A stretch of 16,364 bases of DNA from an uncultured Parabacteroides sp. (GTDB lineage Bacteria > Bacteroidota > Bacteroidia > Bacteroidales > Tannerellaceae): assembly GCA_900770835.1 (NCBI GenBank), contig CAAGLQ010000021.1:1-16364 (forward strand), in the 5' to 3' direction. This document shows, in pieces, positions 1 through 7,894 of the stretch. Every line of letters begins with the position of its first letter. Positions within the stretch are counted from its first letter, which is position 1. Below the pieces are notes generated by a model. The model had not been told where the DNA came from, did no database searches, and was given only the letters and a program-made list of their open reading frames with translations. Made by a program: the position numbers and the translations under genes.

Positions 1-952
1 CATAACCACCCAGATAGTGAAAGGTCTCGTCAATCTTCTGCCTTTCCGTGAAGCCCACTTGCATGTAATAGAGTTCGGCTCCCACATAGAGGCGATTCTT
101 CAACCAGGCAAATTCCGCTCCTACTCGAAAGTCGTTCGTACTCTCGTTCTCGCTCTCCACATTGAGGGAGGTGGAGAGGCCAAAGAGCAACTTATCCTCC
201 CGAAGCCGGTGGGGATTGCCTTGCGTGGAGGGCATCACTCCTTTGGGCATGTAGGTAAATCGACCGGCATAGAGCAACGAAGGGATATGCCAATCGTCAC
301 TGAAGGTCTTATTCGCTACATTGACCGAGCTACCTGTGCCGTTGAAGATACCTACCTCATAACCAAACTTCTCCTTCACCAATCCATGCACCTCAATACC
401 CAAGTCGAAACCAGTTGCGATGTTGGGTGTGACCGCATTGAGCGAATGGGGAAGAATGACGGAAGCTGTCAAAGAGGTGGGCAATACCGGAAATAAAGTT
501 TCTCCCAACGTGGTCAGGTAAGCGTGCGAGAAGGGCGTCTTGAACTTACCCACCCGAATGGCGAAAGCCTCTTTCAGACGCACATCAAACCAGGCCTGTT
601 GCAGCAAAGCCCCATCCGAGGCGGCCGCATTGAGGGAGAGGTTGAAGGTCACCTTGCTGAATGCCTTCCCCGTGAATCCCAAGACCGCATAGGGAATCGA
701 GAAGCCAGAGTTGGCGATATTGTCTTGGTTATAGGCCGGATCCAACCCCTCATCATCGTAGTAGTTGACGTTGGCACTGGCCTGCACCAACAGATAGGGT
801 TTGAAAAGAAAGTCTCCCTTCTTGCTGCCGATGGTGAAGCCCTCTTTGCCGGCCAAGGAGACAATGCCGTTTTCGGATTCCTCCTCGTGCTGGGCAACGA
901 CCTGAGCGGTACAGGAGATCCATAAGAATAGTATTGCGAATAGCTGTTTCAT
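1..952 (-). CDS. Phosphate-selective porin O/P-like outer-membrane protein, C-terminus beyond window
   Basis: The reading frame is open from an ATG at 952 to the left edge, giving 317 visible residues and no stop. It begins with a signal peptide (residues 1-21, ending VVAQ) and continues with alternating aromatic and hydrophobic strands typical of a beta-barrel. Stretches such as FDVRLKEAFAIRVGKFKTPF and GFDLGVEVHG resemble OprO/OprP-like porins (the phosphate-selective porin O and P family), whose barrels usually run to roughly 350-450 residues, so about a quarter is probably missing. The protein would sit in the outer membrane. The gene starts 28 bp after the di-heme oxidoreductase gene on the same strand and is very probably the third gene of the imelysin operon. 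The family name describes fold, not substrate: phosphate is not implied, and passage of an iron- or metal-related solute is only an inference from context. Confidence 0.85.
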   Translation of the reverse strand, partial: MKQLFAILFLWISCTAQVVAQHEEESENGIVSLAGKEGFTIGSKKGDFLFKPYLLVQASANVNYYDDEGLDPAYNQDNIANSGFSIPYAVLGFTGKAFSKVTFNLSLNAAASDGALLQQAWFDVRLKEAFAIRVGKFKTPFSHAYLTTLGETLFPVLPTSLTASVILPHSLNAVTPNIATGFDLGIEVHGLVKEKFGYEVGIFNGTGSSVNVANKTFSDDWHIPSLLYAGRFTYMPKGVMPSTQGNPHRLREDKLLFGLSTSLNVESENESTNDFRVGAEFAWLKNRLYVGAELYYMQVGFTERQKIDETFHYLGGY

Positions 953-980
953 TGCTGTTTATACTTCGTTTAAATTCGAT

Positions 981-2435
981 TTAAAGTGAATGGATAAAGG
1001 CCACTAAAGCCTCTCGATCGGCCTTGCTCATCTGTTTGAACAGGTTCTTCGAGGCCTCGCCCTCTCCGCCATGCCAAAGGATGGCCTCCTGCACGTTGCG
1101 TGCCCGTCCGTCATGCAAGTAATAGGTGTGTCCGTTCACCTTCTCTTGCAAGCCGATGCCCCAAAGCGGGGTAGTTCGCCACTCGTTTCCACGCGCCAAG
1201 CCACTGACATAGTTATCGTTCAATCCTACTCCCATAATCTCCGAACCCATATCATGCAACAGGAAATCGGAATAGGGATGGATCGTCTGATTGCCCAACC
1301 AAGGGATTTGCGTGTTGTTGATCAAGACCGCTCCCCGAGGGCGCGTGTGCAGGGTCGTGACGTGGCAAAGATGGCACTTCGCCTCATAGAACTTCTGCTC
1401 GCCCAAGATTACCTGCGGATCATTCACGTTTCGTCGAGCCGGAACGCCCAAACAATGGAGGTAGAGATCCACATTCTCCATATCCTCGGTGGAGACATCC
1501 AACTGATCGTATGCCAAGCCCATCATGCTGCCTTGATCCATTTGGATCTGCCCTTCGCAAATCTCCTCCGGATAGCGGCTGTTGGTCACGCCCATATCGC
1601 TGGAGAAACCCAATTCGATCGTGAGGTCGGCATGTTGCGCCTTGTTACCGGAAAGCCCCAAACGCTTCACCCCTCGTTCGTTGATATAGTTGGCTCGCCC
1701 GCTAATGCCATATTCGGGATAGTTGTTTCGGGCGGCCAACGCCTCGATCTCGGTGAGGTCGAGTGCCATCATCTGCCCTAACCCCACATGACGCAAGGGT
1801 ATGCGCACACTGCAAAAGAGGTCTTGGGGAGCGATACTGTCAGCATACCATTCCGTGATAGTATAGGTGGGCTTGCAAAGCTCATAGGTCTCACCATCGG
1901 GGAAGGAGAAGGTCTCGTAATCATAGTTCACTTTCAGCTTTCCCTCGGCCTTCACCCCATAGATGGCTTGATCATGCAACACCCGTCCATAGTTCTTGAA
2001 GAAGGCCCCATTCCGCCGGATGATATAGACCAACATTGAAGAGAAACCATAGCTTCCCGATCCGCCCTCGCTCCACAAGGTAGGTTGTGTGCGTCCCGCA
2101 TTGCGATGGCAACTGCCACAGGAATAGCCGGCATAAACCGGCCCTAAGCCTCCTCCGTCACCATTGCTGCTGGTGCGCACATCATCATAAAGCCCATCGC
2201 CCCGAATGAATCGGCTGGCATAGCTACCACTCACCCAAGGAGCCTCTGTGTCGTAGGCAATGGTGGAGTTGAGGAAGACGGTTGCCGTCCCAGCCGATAG
2301 GGCATAGCCGGACGGGACGGTTACGTCCGTCATGTCCAGCCCCTCCTCATCCGTACAGGCAGTTGCCCCAAAGAGCAGCAGTCCTAAACTAACGCAATAC
2401 ATTGCGTCCCTACTTTTTCGCAAAGAGAATAACAT
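981..2435 (-). CDS. Di-heme oxidoreductase (DUF1111, DHOR family) lipoprotein
   Basis: This 484-residue protein has an N-terminal lipoprotein signal with Cys27 (GATAC) followed by acidic residues TDEE, a pattern linked in Bacteroidetes to surface display. Two c-type heme motifs are visible: CGSCH at 106-110 and CHLCH at 354-358. The C-terminal part carries family hallmarks, YSDFLLHDMGSE and HDGRARNVQEAILWHGGE. The family (PF06537, often labelled thiol oxidoreductase) is related to di-heme peroxidases; its substrate is not established. It is commonly found beside imelysin genes and is thought to help iron uptake, perhaps by redox chemistry on iron or heme. It follows the imelysin gene after 33 bp and precedes the porin gene by 28 bp, so the three probably share one transcript. 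The ATG at 2435 has a GAGAAG sequence a few bases upstream; an in-frame ATG 11 codons later would also retain a lipobox. Confidence 0.92.
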   Translation of the reverse strand: MLFSLRKSRDAMYCVSLGLLLFGATACTDEEGLDMTDVTVPSGYALSAGTATVFLNSTIAYDTEAPWVSGSYASRFIRGDGLYDDVRTSSNGDGGGLGPVYAGYSCGSCHRNAGRTQPTLWSEGGSGSYGFSSMLVYIIRRNGAFFKNYGRVLHDQAIYGVKAEGKLKVNYDYETFSFPDGETYELCKPTYTITEWYADSIAPQDLFCSVRIPLRHVGLGQMMALDLTEIEALAARNNYPEYGISGRANYINERGVKRLGLSGNKAQHADLTIELGFSSDMGVTNSRYPEEICEGQIQMDQGSMMGLAYDQLDVSTEDMENVDLYLHCLGVPARRNVNDPQVILGEQKFYEAKCHLCHVTTLHTRPRGAVLINNTQIPWLGNQTIHPYSDFLLHDMGSEIMGVGLNDNYVSGLARGNEWRTTPLWGIGLQEKVNGHTYYLHDGRARNVQEAILWHGGEGEASKNLFKQMSKADREALVAFIHSL

Positions 2436-2468
2436 CTACTTCTCAGTTTGATAATCCAGTTTTTTCAA

Positions 2469-3650
2469 TTACTTCTCTCCCTCCTTCACCGAACGAGGTT
2501 CGCCATTACGGAAGAGCAGGAACTCCAAGGTGTGATAGCCTCGCAAGCTTTGAGCGGCCGCGATCGCATCACTCTCCTCATCATAGTCGCCACTCCATTC
2601 CATCTCGGCATAATTGCCTGAGTTGAGCAACTGCACGATACCATCCTGATCCAAGGGCCAGCTGTCCATGTTGGGATCCAATCCCTTGTCGGCCACCGGA
2701 CCGAAGAGGAAGGCCTCACTCGTCTCCCACGGCTCACGTGCCTTCAACCATGCCTGGCAAGCCTTCTCGAAGGCGGTATCTGACGGGCTTTCTGCAAAAG
2801 CTACAACCGCATCGGCCAAGGCCGCATTCTCCTGCTTCAAGTCGGCATAAGTGGGCAACACCACGACATCCACATAGTTGGCAATGATCGGATCCAAAAC
2901 CACATCCTCGCTCAGGTTGGCAATCACAAAGGGTTTCAACCGGTTGTTCAACGCATCGGCCAAGGCCGCGCAAGCCTCCATCGCTACTGTAGTCGCTTGG
3001 CTGTTGATGTTGCTTCGGAAAGGGCTGGGAATGTCCCAAATGGCCTTGGCAGCCTCAGCGATCACGTTTTTCATGGTCTCGTCTAATTCTGGATCGAGTG
3101 CGGCAACGGCCTTGGAGAGCGATCGTTCGCTAATCTGCCCATCCCGAGAGCCATAATAGACATTGCGGATGGAATAGATATTGTTGCGGTAATCCTCCCG
3201 CGAGTGCCAGCTGTACCACGACTCCACGGCATAGAGCGCCTCGGTTGTCTTGCCCTCCATATAGAGGTTATAGGGATCGCCAATCTTAGCCGTTCCTACC
3301 TCATTGGCAATGTCCCAACAGCCATCAATCAATTGCTCCACACAGCTGATCGCACTGGGGAAGGTAGCATTATTATGTCCCTTGAACAGAGTGGCATAGC
3401 TCTCGCCTCCATTATAACTGCTGTTCCAATCCGCATAGAGCGTGGCCGCATCGTCTTTCAACAGATTAGCCACTACCCGCATATAGTTGCCCCAGCTGCT
3501 GGCATTTGTCTTCGTATAGAGCAAATCGGCTGAAGAGGTCGGTTGCTCCACGTCCGGTGAGGGCACGGGATCATCATCACTACTGCAAGCCGTGAAACCA
3601 CAGCTCAATGCCAAGGCGATCATCGCCACATACATTCCATTCTTTTTCAT
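2469..3650 (-). CDS. Imelysin-like (M75 superfamily) lipoprotein, circularly permuted type
   Basis: The 393-residue product has a lipoprotein signal peptide with Cys22 (GFTAC) followed by SSDDD, then an all-helical sequence. The imelysin signature GxHxxE is present as GYHTLEFLLF at 371-380, with H373 and E376, only about 20 residues from the C-terminus. In canonical imelysins this motif lies in the N-terminal half. The late position matches the circularly permuted imelysin-like proteins described from Bacteroides ovatus by crystallography. Despite the old M75 peptidase label, structural work argues that these proteins are not peptidases and act in iron uptake, with a binding site between two four-helix bundles. 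It is the first gene of an operon with the di-heme oxidoreductase and a porin. The 298 bp upstream carry repeats and no convincing -7/-33 pair, so its promoter is unresolved. Confidence 0.92.
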   Translation of the reverse strand: MKKNGMYVAMIALALSCGFTACSSDDDPVPSPDVEQPTSSADLLYTKTNASSWGNYMRVVANLLKDDAATLYADWNSSYNGGESYATLFKGHNNATFPSAISCVEQLIDGCWDIANEVGTAKIGDPYNLYMEGKTTEALYAVESWYSWHSREDYRNNIYSIRNVYYGSRDGQISERSLSKAVAALDPELDETMKNVIAEAAKAIWDIPSPFRSNINSQATTVAMEACAALADALNNRLKPFVIANLSEDVVLDPIIANYVDVVVLPTYADLKQENAALADAVVAFAESPSDTAFEKACQAWLKAREPWETSEAFLFGPVADKGLDPNMDSWPLDQDGIVQLLNSGNYAEMEWSGDYDEESDAIAAAQSLRGYHTLEFLLFRNGEPRSVKEGEK

Positions 3651-3733
3651 CTTTTCTTTCTGTTAGTTTATCTACTTGTTTTGTTATTTCTTTCGGCTTC
3701 TAAAACTTGGCTTGCCCCGACAAAAACTTAGCG

Positions 3734-3894
3734 ATGTGCCGACTAAAAAGGATTCTTCTGCCGACCTTTTTTCAAATCCAAGCTTTGGATTATATAATCC
3801 AAGCCATGAATCATACAGTTCAAGCTTTGGATTACAAAATCCAAGCCATGAACCAAAGATTATGTGCCGACTTCAATGAGTTTTACTCGGCACA
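3734..3894. repeat. Intergenic palindrome/direct-repeat array
   Basis: Two 32-bp direct repeats lie at 3779-3810 and 3821-3852 (period 42, 30/32 identical). Each holds an inverted repeat: TTGGATTATATAATCCAA in the first (a perfect 18-bp palindrome) and TTGGATTACAAAATCCAA in the second (7-bp arms). A further inverted repeat, AATCCAA-GCT-TTGGATT, overlaps the start of the first unit. The array is bracketed by identical 11-mers, ATGTGCCGACT, at 3734-3744 and 3862-3872. The second 11-mer pairs with TCGGCACA at 3887-3894 to form an 8-bp stem. The array fills most of the 298 bp between the porin stop and the imelysin start. It could be a dispersed palindromic element, a terminator for the porin gene, or a regulatory site for the imelysin operon. 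I see no coding gene in the stretch 3651-3948. Confidence 0.75.
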
Positions 3895-3948
3895 AGGCCA
3901 AGTTTCTCTCGAAGCATCCATAAGTTTTTGTGGGGGAGAAAATGGGCT

Positions 3949-5262
3949 TTAATGGCGGAAGAACCAACCGACATAGGCGATACCGATGGCAAACTCGTTC
4001 TCGCTGTTGTAACGTCCTCCTCCGATGCGACGGGTCGAATAGTCGGCCTTCACCACTAAATTAGGCAGAGCGAACCAGTTCAAACCGGCTGTCCACATCC
4101 CCACTTGGCAACGTTTGTCCATGGTCTGTCCTGCCTCGCCTCCCTCTTGTGAGTTGTAATATTCGTAACGGGCAAAAGGATAGATCACCGGCACCCGATT
4201 GCCCTCCGGGAAGAAAGCCGAGAGGTTCACGCCCGCCTCAGCCGCGTAACTGACCGCATGTTTGGCGATAGGCGTCACACGGGAATAGGGAGATTTGTTA
4301 GAGAGCTTCACATTGGCTGCACTCAACTTGGCGGAATTGCCCAAATCTCCATAGACCAAATTAGCGCGAGCCGTTACGAAACGATTCTTGTATTGGGCAT
4401 CCGCTGTATAGATCCGCACAGGAATCTTGCCTACACTGGAATAGGTTTGGTATTTGTCTGCGTTGGCTCCGGCATCCGCACAATAATAGATGGAGGCTCC
4501 TATCCGCAAGCCCGGCACACCGTGATAGTTCAGCCGTCCCACATAGGCGGGTGAAGTGAAGTTATCTACCTCGAAGATACCCTGTTTGCCATTGGCCACC
4601 CAGGTGTTTCGGTCAAAGCCATTGGCGTTCAAGCCTGCTACGACCTGTGCCTCATAATCGAAGCGGCCAAAGCCCCGTCCAAACGTACCGAAAAAGGAGA
4701 TACCCGTCTCGTGCCAAGTGGAGGGTAGGATCGTGGTCTCGCCCTCCGGTCGGGAGGTGCCAAAGAAATGGATTGGTTCGTGATGCGCATTGGTCAAGCC
4801 AACTGGCACAATCAGATGACCGGCACGCACGTTGAATGCCGGATGAATCAGGCGGGTCAGGTGAAACTGCTCGATGGCAACCTCTCCACCCTTCTCTACC
4901 TCTGTTTCATACTCACCATTCTCGGTATTCTCTAATTCGTAAGCCGAGCCGGTTCCACCCGCCTCAAACTCGATCTCCGCCCCTAATAGCCATTGAGAGT
5001 TGAACTTATAATCCAAGGCTAAGACAAAGCGAGGGATCGAGATCGTGTTTCGATGCTTCTTGGTGTTGCCATCTGACCCACCATAGAAGCGGTTGATGCC
5101 ATAATCTTTGAAGTTGGCCACCACCTCGCCATACCCACCGATCCGGAATTGCTCGTAACCCGAGGCATAAATGGCCTCCGATCGTTCCGAAGCGCTCTCT
5201 TGTGCCTGCAACGTGCCACACGCAAGGCAACCGATACAAAGTAAATGTAAAAATAAACGCAT
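3949..5262 (-). CDS. Porin-like outer-membrane beta-barrel protein
   Basis: From the ATG at 5262 the product is 437 residues with a short signal peptide (MRLFLHLLCIGCLACGTLQA, cleavage near AQ-ES). The mature part begins FRIGGYGEVVANF and contains many amphipathic strands, for example FVLALDYKFNSQWLLGAEIE and FNVRAGHLIVPVGLTNAHHE, as in phosphate-selective-porin-like or autotransporter-like barrels of Bacteroidetes. The frame stays open 30 codons further upstream, but that extension would run through the promoter; the ATG at 5262 has AAAAGGAT just upstream and directly precedes the signal peptide. It would form an outer-membrane pore of unknown substrate. It lies 98 bp after the TonB-type gene with its own promoter, and the 39-bp element shared with 9682-9720 sits between them. 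The last residue is His rather than the aromatic usual for barrels, although WFF lies just before it. Confidence 0.85.
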   Translation of the reverse strand: MRLFLHLLCIGCLACGTLQAQESASERSEAIYASGYEQFRIGGYGEVVANFKDYGINRFYGGSDGNTKKHRNTISIPRFVLALDYKFNSQWLLGAEIEFEAGGTGSAYELENTENGEYETEVEKGGEVAIEQFHLTRLIHPAFNVRAGHLIVPVGLTNAHHEPIHFFGTSRPEGETTILPSTWHETGISFFGTFGRGFGRFDYEAQVVAGLNANGFDRNTWVANGKQGIFEVDNFTSPAYVGRLNYHGVPGLRIGASIYYCADAGANADKYQTYSSVGKIPVRIYTADAQYKNRFVTARANLVYGDLGNSAKLSAANVKLSNKSPYSRVTPIAKHAVSYAAEAGVNLSAFFPEGNRVPVIYPFARYEYYNSQEGGEAGQTMDKRCQVGMWTAGLNWFALPNLVVKADYSTRRIGGGRYNSENEFAIGIAYVGWFFRH

Positions 5263-5281
5263 ATCCTTTTCTAATTTTTGG

Positions 5282-5310
5282 CAAAAGTACAGGCTTCCCC
5301 GAAGCCTCAA
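5282..5310 (-). promoter_or_regulatory. Promoter of the porin gene with inverted repeat in the spacer
   Basis: On the minus strand a -33-like TTG (5308-5310) and a -7 TACTTTTG (5282-5289) are separated by 18 nt, close to the Bacteroidetes sigma-ABfr consensus. The spacer is almost wholly a perfect inverted repeat, AGGCTTC-CCC-GAAGCCT (5291-5307 on the plus strand). The predicted transcript starts near 5275, shortly before the ATG at 5262. The spacer dyad may be an operator. Confidence 0.65.
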
Positions 5311-5322
5311 AATCGCCAGAAG

Positions 5323-5361
5323 TAGGTAAAAAAAGGAATGGATTACCCACATTTAGGTATT
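5323..5361. promoter_or_regulatory. Putative operator, copy A of a shared 39-bp element
   Basis: It reads TAGGTA, then 13 bp, then ATTACCCA, then TAGGTATT, so it holds a palindrome TACCCAnnnnTAGGTA (5344-5359) and an extra TAGGTA exactly 31 bp before the last one. A stretch at 9682-9720 has the same geometry and is identical at 31 of 39 positions. It lies between the stop codon of the TonB-type gene and the porin promoter, 12 bp upstream of the porin -33 box. Which protein binds it is not visible; the nearby OmpR-type regulator is the obvious candidate. Confidence 0.6.
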
Positions 5362-7742
5362 TACATCCCCTCATCATACTCCATCTTCGCTTGCTGTTTC
5401 TTGCCTTTACCCGATCCAAACTGCCAAGAAAGGCCGAAATAGATGATGCGAGGATTCTTGCGCTTCTCTGCCTGCTGTTTCAGTTCGGGCGTGTCGAGCG
5501 TATAGGATTGGCGGTAGGTGTCGAACAGGTCGCTAACGGAAGCCAACACCGAAAGATTGAGAGAGGGAATGTCATACTTCATACCCAGATTGATGCGACA
5601 ACTACTCCGCATCTTACCTTGTGGCATCAGGGCCGGTCCTCGATAACGGGCATTGATTTGGATCAAGGAATGGGGTAGAGGTGTGAAGTTGGCATTCAGC
5701 AACGTACTCCATGAGAAGGTGCTCTTCTTTTGGCTGTAGCCCAATCGGGTCGCGTCAATCTGGTTGTAAAAGCCATTTAAATTCCAGTTAAACGAGAGCC
5801 ACTTGGCCACTGGATAGTTCCAAATCAGTTCCAATCCGGCACTTTGGCTATGATCCAGGTTCTCTTTGGTAGTCAGCAATACCCCATCAGCTATGTAGCG
5901 AGAGACCTTCGTGATCTGGTTGGTCAGGTAGCGATAGTAGAGTGTGCTCATGAGCGATTGGCCCCCTTCGCTGTGCCAAAGCCAACCGGCCTCCAAAGAG
6001 TGAATCTTCTCCGGCTTCAAGTCAGGATTACCGGCTTGAAGGCTTAACGGATTGATGCGTTCGGCAAAGGGGTTCATGTCATCTCCTTCCGGACGGTTCA
6101 CCCGCAAGCTGTAGTTGAACTGCAATTCATGGTGCGCATTCAACTGACGGGAGAGATGGAGCGTGGGATAGACATTTACGTAGTGTTGCTTGGCGATTGT
6201 ATCTGCGGAGATCAGCTGATTTTCTATATGGGCATATTCCCCTCGCAGACCGGCGAGCAGGCTCCAACGATCGAGGCTCACTTCCAAAGTGGCATAGAGT
6301 GAATGGAGCATACGCAAATGGGTGAAATCGCTCGAACGCTCCAGGTTTGGTACGAATTGCGTTCCGTCCCAATCCGAGAGATGGTAATTCTGTTCCGCCC
6401 GCAAATGCTCCAGCTCATAGCCGAACGTGAGCTTTGTCTGTTCGGAAAGCTGGTGCAATCCATGCAGCTTGCCGACATGCAGGTAATTGGCATCCCACAC
6501 CCCTTCATTGTCTTTCGTGCTGTCGGAAAGTCGATGGGTGGTGTAATGATTCATCTCATCCTCTGTCTCTGAGGAATAGGTATAATCGATACCCCAGCTG
6601 TTTCCCGCTCCATAATCATGGGTGTAGCGGAAGGTTCCTTCCCACATGTTTTCTTTGGCGAAGGCATCCCGATAGCGTTGGTAGAAGTCCATCAGCTGGC
6701 CCTCCAGGTCATTCGTGGTCGATTCCACCTGCTCATTCCGTTGGAATCGACGACGGTTGTAGCTGCCTGCCACCTCCAAGGCATCCTGATCAGTCAAGTT
6801 CGCATTCATACCCAACCGGATCGTATGTGAGACCGGACGCCCTAAACCATAGGTCGTTTGATGAATCAGCTCCTTGGAGGAGGTGCGTTGGTCATCCAGG
6901 GTGCGATCGTAGCGATCTCTTCGGTAGGTATAACCCCCGAAAAGATTCACCCCCTTCATGCCATAGTTCAGATTCACACCCGCATTGTTACGCCCGTAAC
7001 TGCCGATATTGCCATTGAGCACCCCGTTTAGACCTGTCCCAGCCTCCTTCTTCATAACGATATTGATGATGCCACTGACACCATCGGGTTTATATTCCGC
7101 AGAGGGATTCGTGATGATCTCGATCCGCTCAATGCTACTGGCCGACAGTTGATTGAGGGCATCACCTCTTGTCTTAGCGCTCATCATGGCCGAAGGCTTC
7201 CCGTTGATTAGGATCGTCACGTTCTCATTGCCTCGCAAGCTGACCGTCCCTTCCATATCCACCTCTACCGAAGGAATGTTTTGCATCAAGTCGCTGGCCG
7301 ATCCAGAGCTACTCAGGATGTCCTGCCCCACATGGAACACTTTGCGGTCGAGCTGGGCCACGAAGGTGGATTTCCGGCCCTCCACTACCACCTCATTGAG
7401 TTGCTCTCCTTCTACAATATATAATGTGCCTAAATCCACTGTCTGATTCGAAGCTAAAGTGAAAGTCTCCGACCTCACCGGGCTGTAGCCCACGAAGCTG
7501 GCCTCCGCATAATAGCTCCCTTGTGGCAACTGATCGATACGAAAATGTCCTTTACTGTCTGTCAAGCCACCGGTCACTACTTGCTGGCTTTCCGATGTAT
7601 GCAGGGCGATAGTAGCCAACTCCACAGGTTGTCCGGTTCCTTTTTCCTTCAGCAGGCCGATTACCACACCATTACCCTTTTGCGCAAACAGTGGCATTAC
7701 CAGCCAAAGTGCCATCCCAATACTCATCATTAGTTTACCCAT
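5361..7742 (-). CDS. TonB-type outer-membrane beta-barrel receptor (OMP_b-brl family)
   Basis: From the ATG at 7742 the product is 793 residues: a signal peptide (about 1-21, ending LFAQ), a carboxypeptidase-regulatory-like domain (about 25-110, with GHFRIDQLPQGSYYAEASFV), a TonB-receptor plug (about 115-235, with LNEVVVEG, VSLRGNENVTILINGKPSA and GIINIVMKKE), and a large barrel. The barrel ends near FGLSWQFGSG and is followed by a short charged tail. It is shorter than SusC proteins and has no SusD partner, so it fits the outer-membrane beta-barrel family rather than a glycan importer. The substrate is unknown; iron complexes, peptides or regulatory ligands are all possible. The frame is open 49 codons upstream of this start, but that would pass through the promoter at 7773-7780. 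It is divergent from the two-component genes, 152 bp apart, which suggests a shared role. Confidence 0.9.
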   Translation of the reverse strand: MGKLMMSIGMALWLVMPLFAQKGNGVVIGLLKEKGTGQPVELATIALHTSESQQVVTGGLTDSKGHFRIDQLPQGSYYAEASFVGYSPVRSETFTLASNQTVDLGTLYIVEGEQLNEVVVEGRKSTFVAQLDRKVFHVGQDILSSSGSASDLMQNIPSVEVDMEGTVSLRGNENVTILINGKPSAMMSAKTRGDALNQLSASSIERIEIITNPSAEYKPDGVSGIINIVMKKEAGTGLNGVLNGNIGSYGRNNAGVNLNYGMKGVNLFGGYTYRRDRYDRTLDDQRTSSKELIHQTTYGLGRPVSHTIRLGMNANLTDQDALEVAGSYNRRRFQRNEQVESTTNDLEGQLMDFYQRYRDAFAKENMWEGTFRYTHDYGAGNSWGIDYTYSSETEDEMNHYTTHRLSDSTKDNEGVWDANYLHVGKLHGLHQLSEQTKLTFGYELEHLRAEQNYHLSDWDGTQFVPNLERSSDFTHLRMLHSLYATLEVSLDRWSLLAGLRGEYAHIENQLISADTIAKQHYVNVYPTLHLSRQLNAHHELQFNYSLRVNRPEGDDMNPFAERINPLSLQAGNPDLKPEKIHSLEAGWLWHSEGGQSLMSTLYYRYLTNQITKVSRYIADGVLLTTKENLDHSQSAGLELIWNYPVAKWLSFNWNLNGFYNQIDATRLGYSQKKSTFSWSTLLNANFTPLPHSLIQINARYRGPALMPQGKMRSSCRINLGMKYDIPSLNLSVLASVSDLFDTYRQSYTLDTPELKQQAEKRKNPRIIYFGLSWQFGSGKGKKQQAKMEYDEGM

Positions 7743-7772
7743 CGTATGTTTCCCTTTAAAATTTAACCGGGG

Positions 7773-7780
7773 CAAAAGTA
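7773..7780 (-). promoter_or_regulatory. -7 element for the TonB-type receptor gene
   Basis: The minus strand reads TACTTTTG here, matching TAnnTTTG, and is followed by CCCC and an AAAGGGAAA sequence ahead of the ATG at 7742. No clear -33 TTG lies at the expected spacing, so the promoter may need activation. It supports the internal start at 7742. Confidence 0.55.
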
Positions 7781-7862
7781 GAGGGCGACTTTGTAGGAAT
7801 CTTGAATTTGTCGGCTCTCGAAGAAAAAGAGAGAGATTCATTATTTCTACAGAATTGCGTCC

Positions 7863-7870
7863 TACCTTTG
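7863..7870 (+). promoter_or_regulatory. -7 element for the two-component operon
   Basis: TACCTTTG matches TAnnTTTG, with a weak TTATTT at the -33 position (7841-7846). The predicted start of transcription is near 7877, giving a leader of about 18 nt before the regulator ATG at 7895. This rules out the longer reading frame that opens with a TTG at 7802. Confidence 0.6.
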
Positions 7871-7894
7871 CGCACAAATGTGCAATCACCGGGA

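Noticed and set aside
1071..1781. Long plus-strand open frame opposite the di-heme oxidoreductase gene
   Set aside because: It is the antisense shadow of a gene with clear heme motifs and family signatures; its own translation resembles nothing.
3779..3852. Possible mini CRISPR array
   Set aside because: Only two units exist, the spacing sequence is 10 bp, the units are internally palindromic and no cas gene is near.
3676..3879. Small plus-strand frame with repeated NPSHE-like residues
   Set aside because: The repetition comes from the 42-bp-period DNA repeat; the arms are palindromic and no start signal is present, so it is not a credible gene.
5263..5352. Upstream extension of the porin reading frame
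   Set aside because: It would be translated from the promoter and the spacer dyad and would place 30 residues before an obvious signal peptide.
6434..7018. Long plus-strand open frame inside the TonB-type receptor gene
   Set aside because: It is rich in Ser, His, Pro and Cys, typical of out-of-frame translation, and the opposite strand encodes a coherent receptor.
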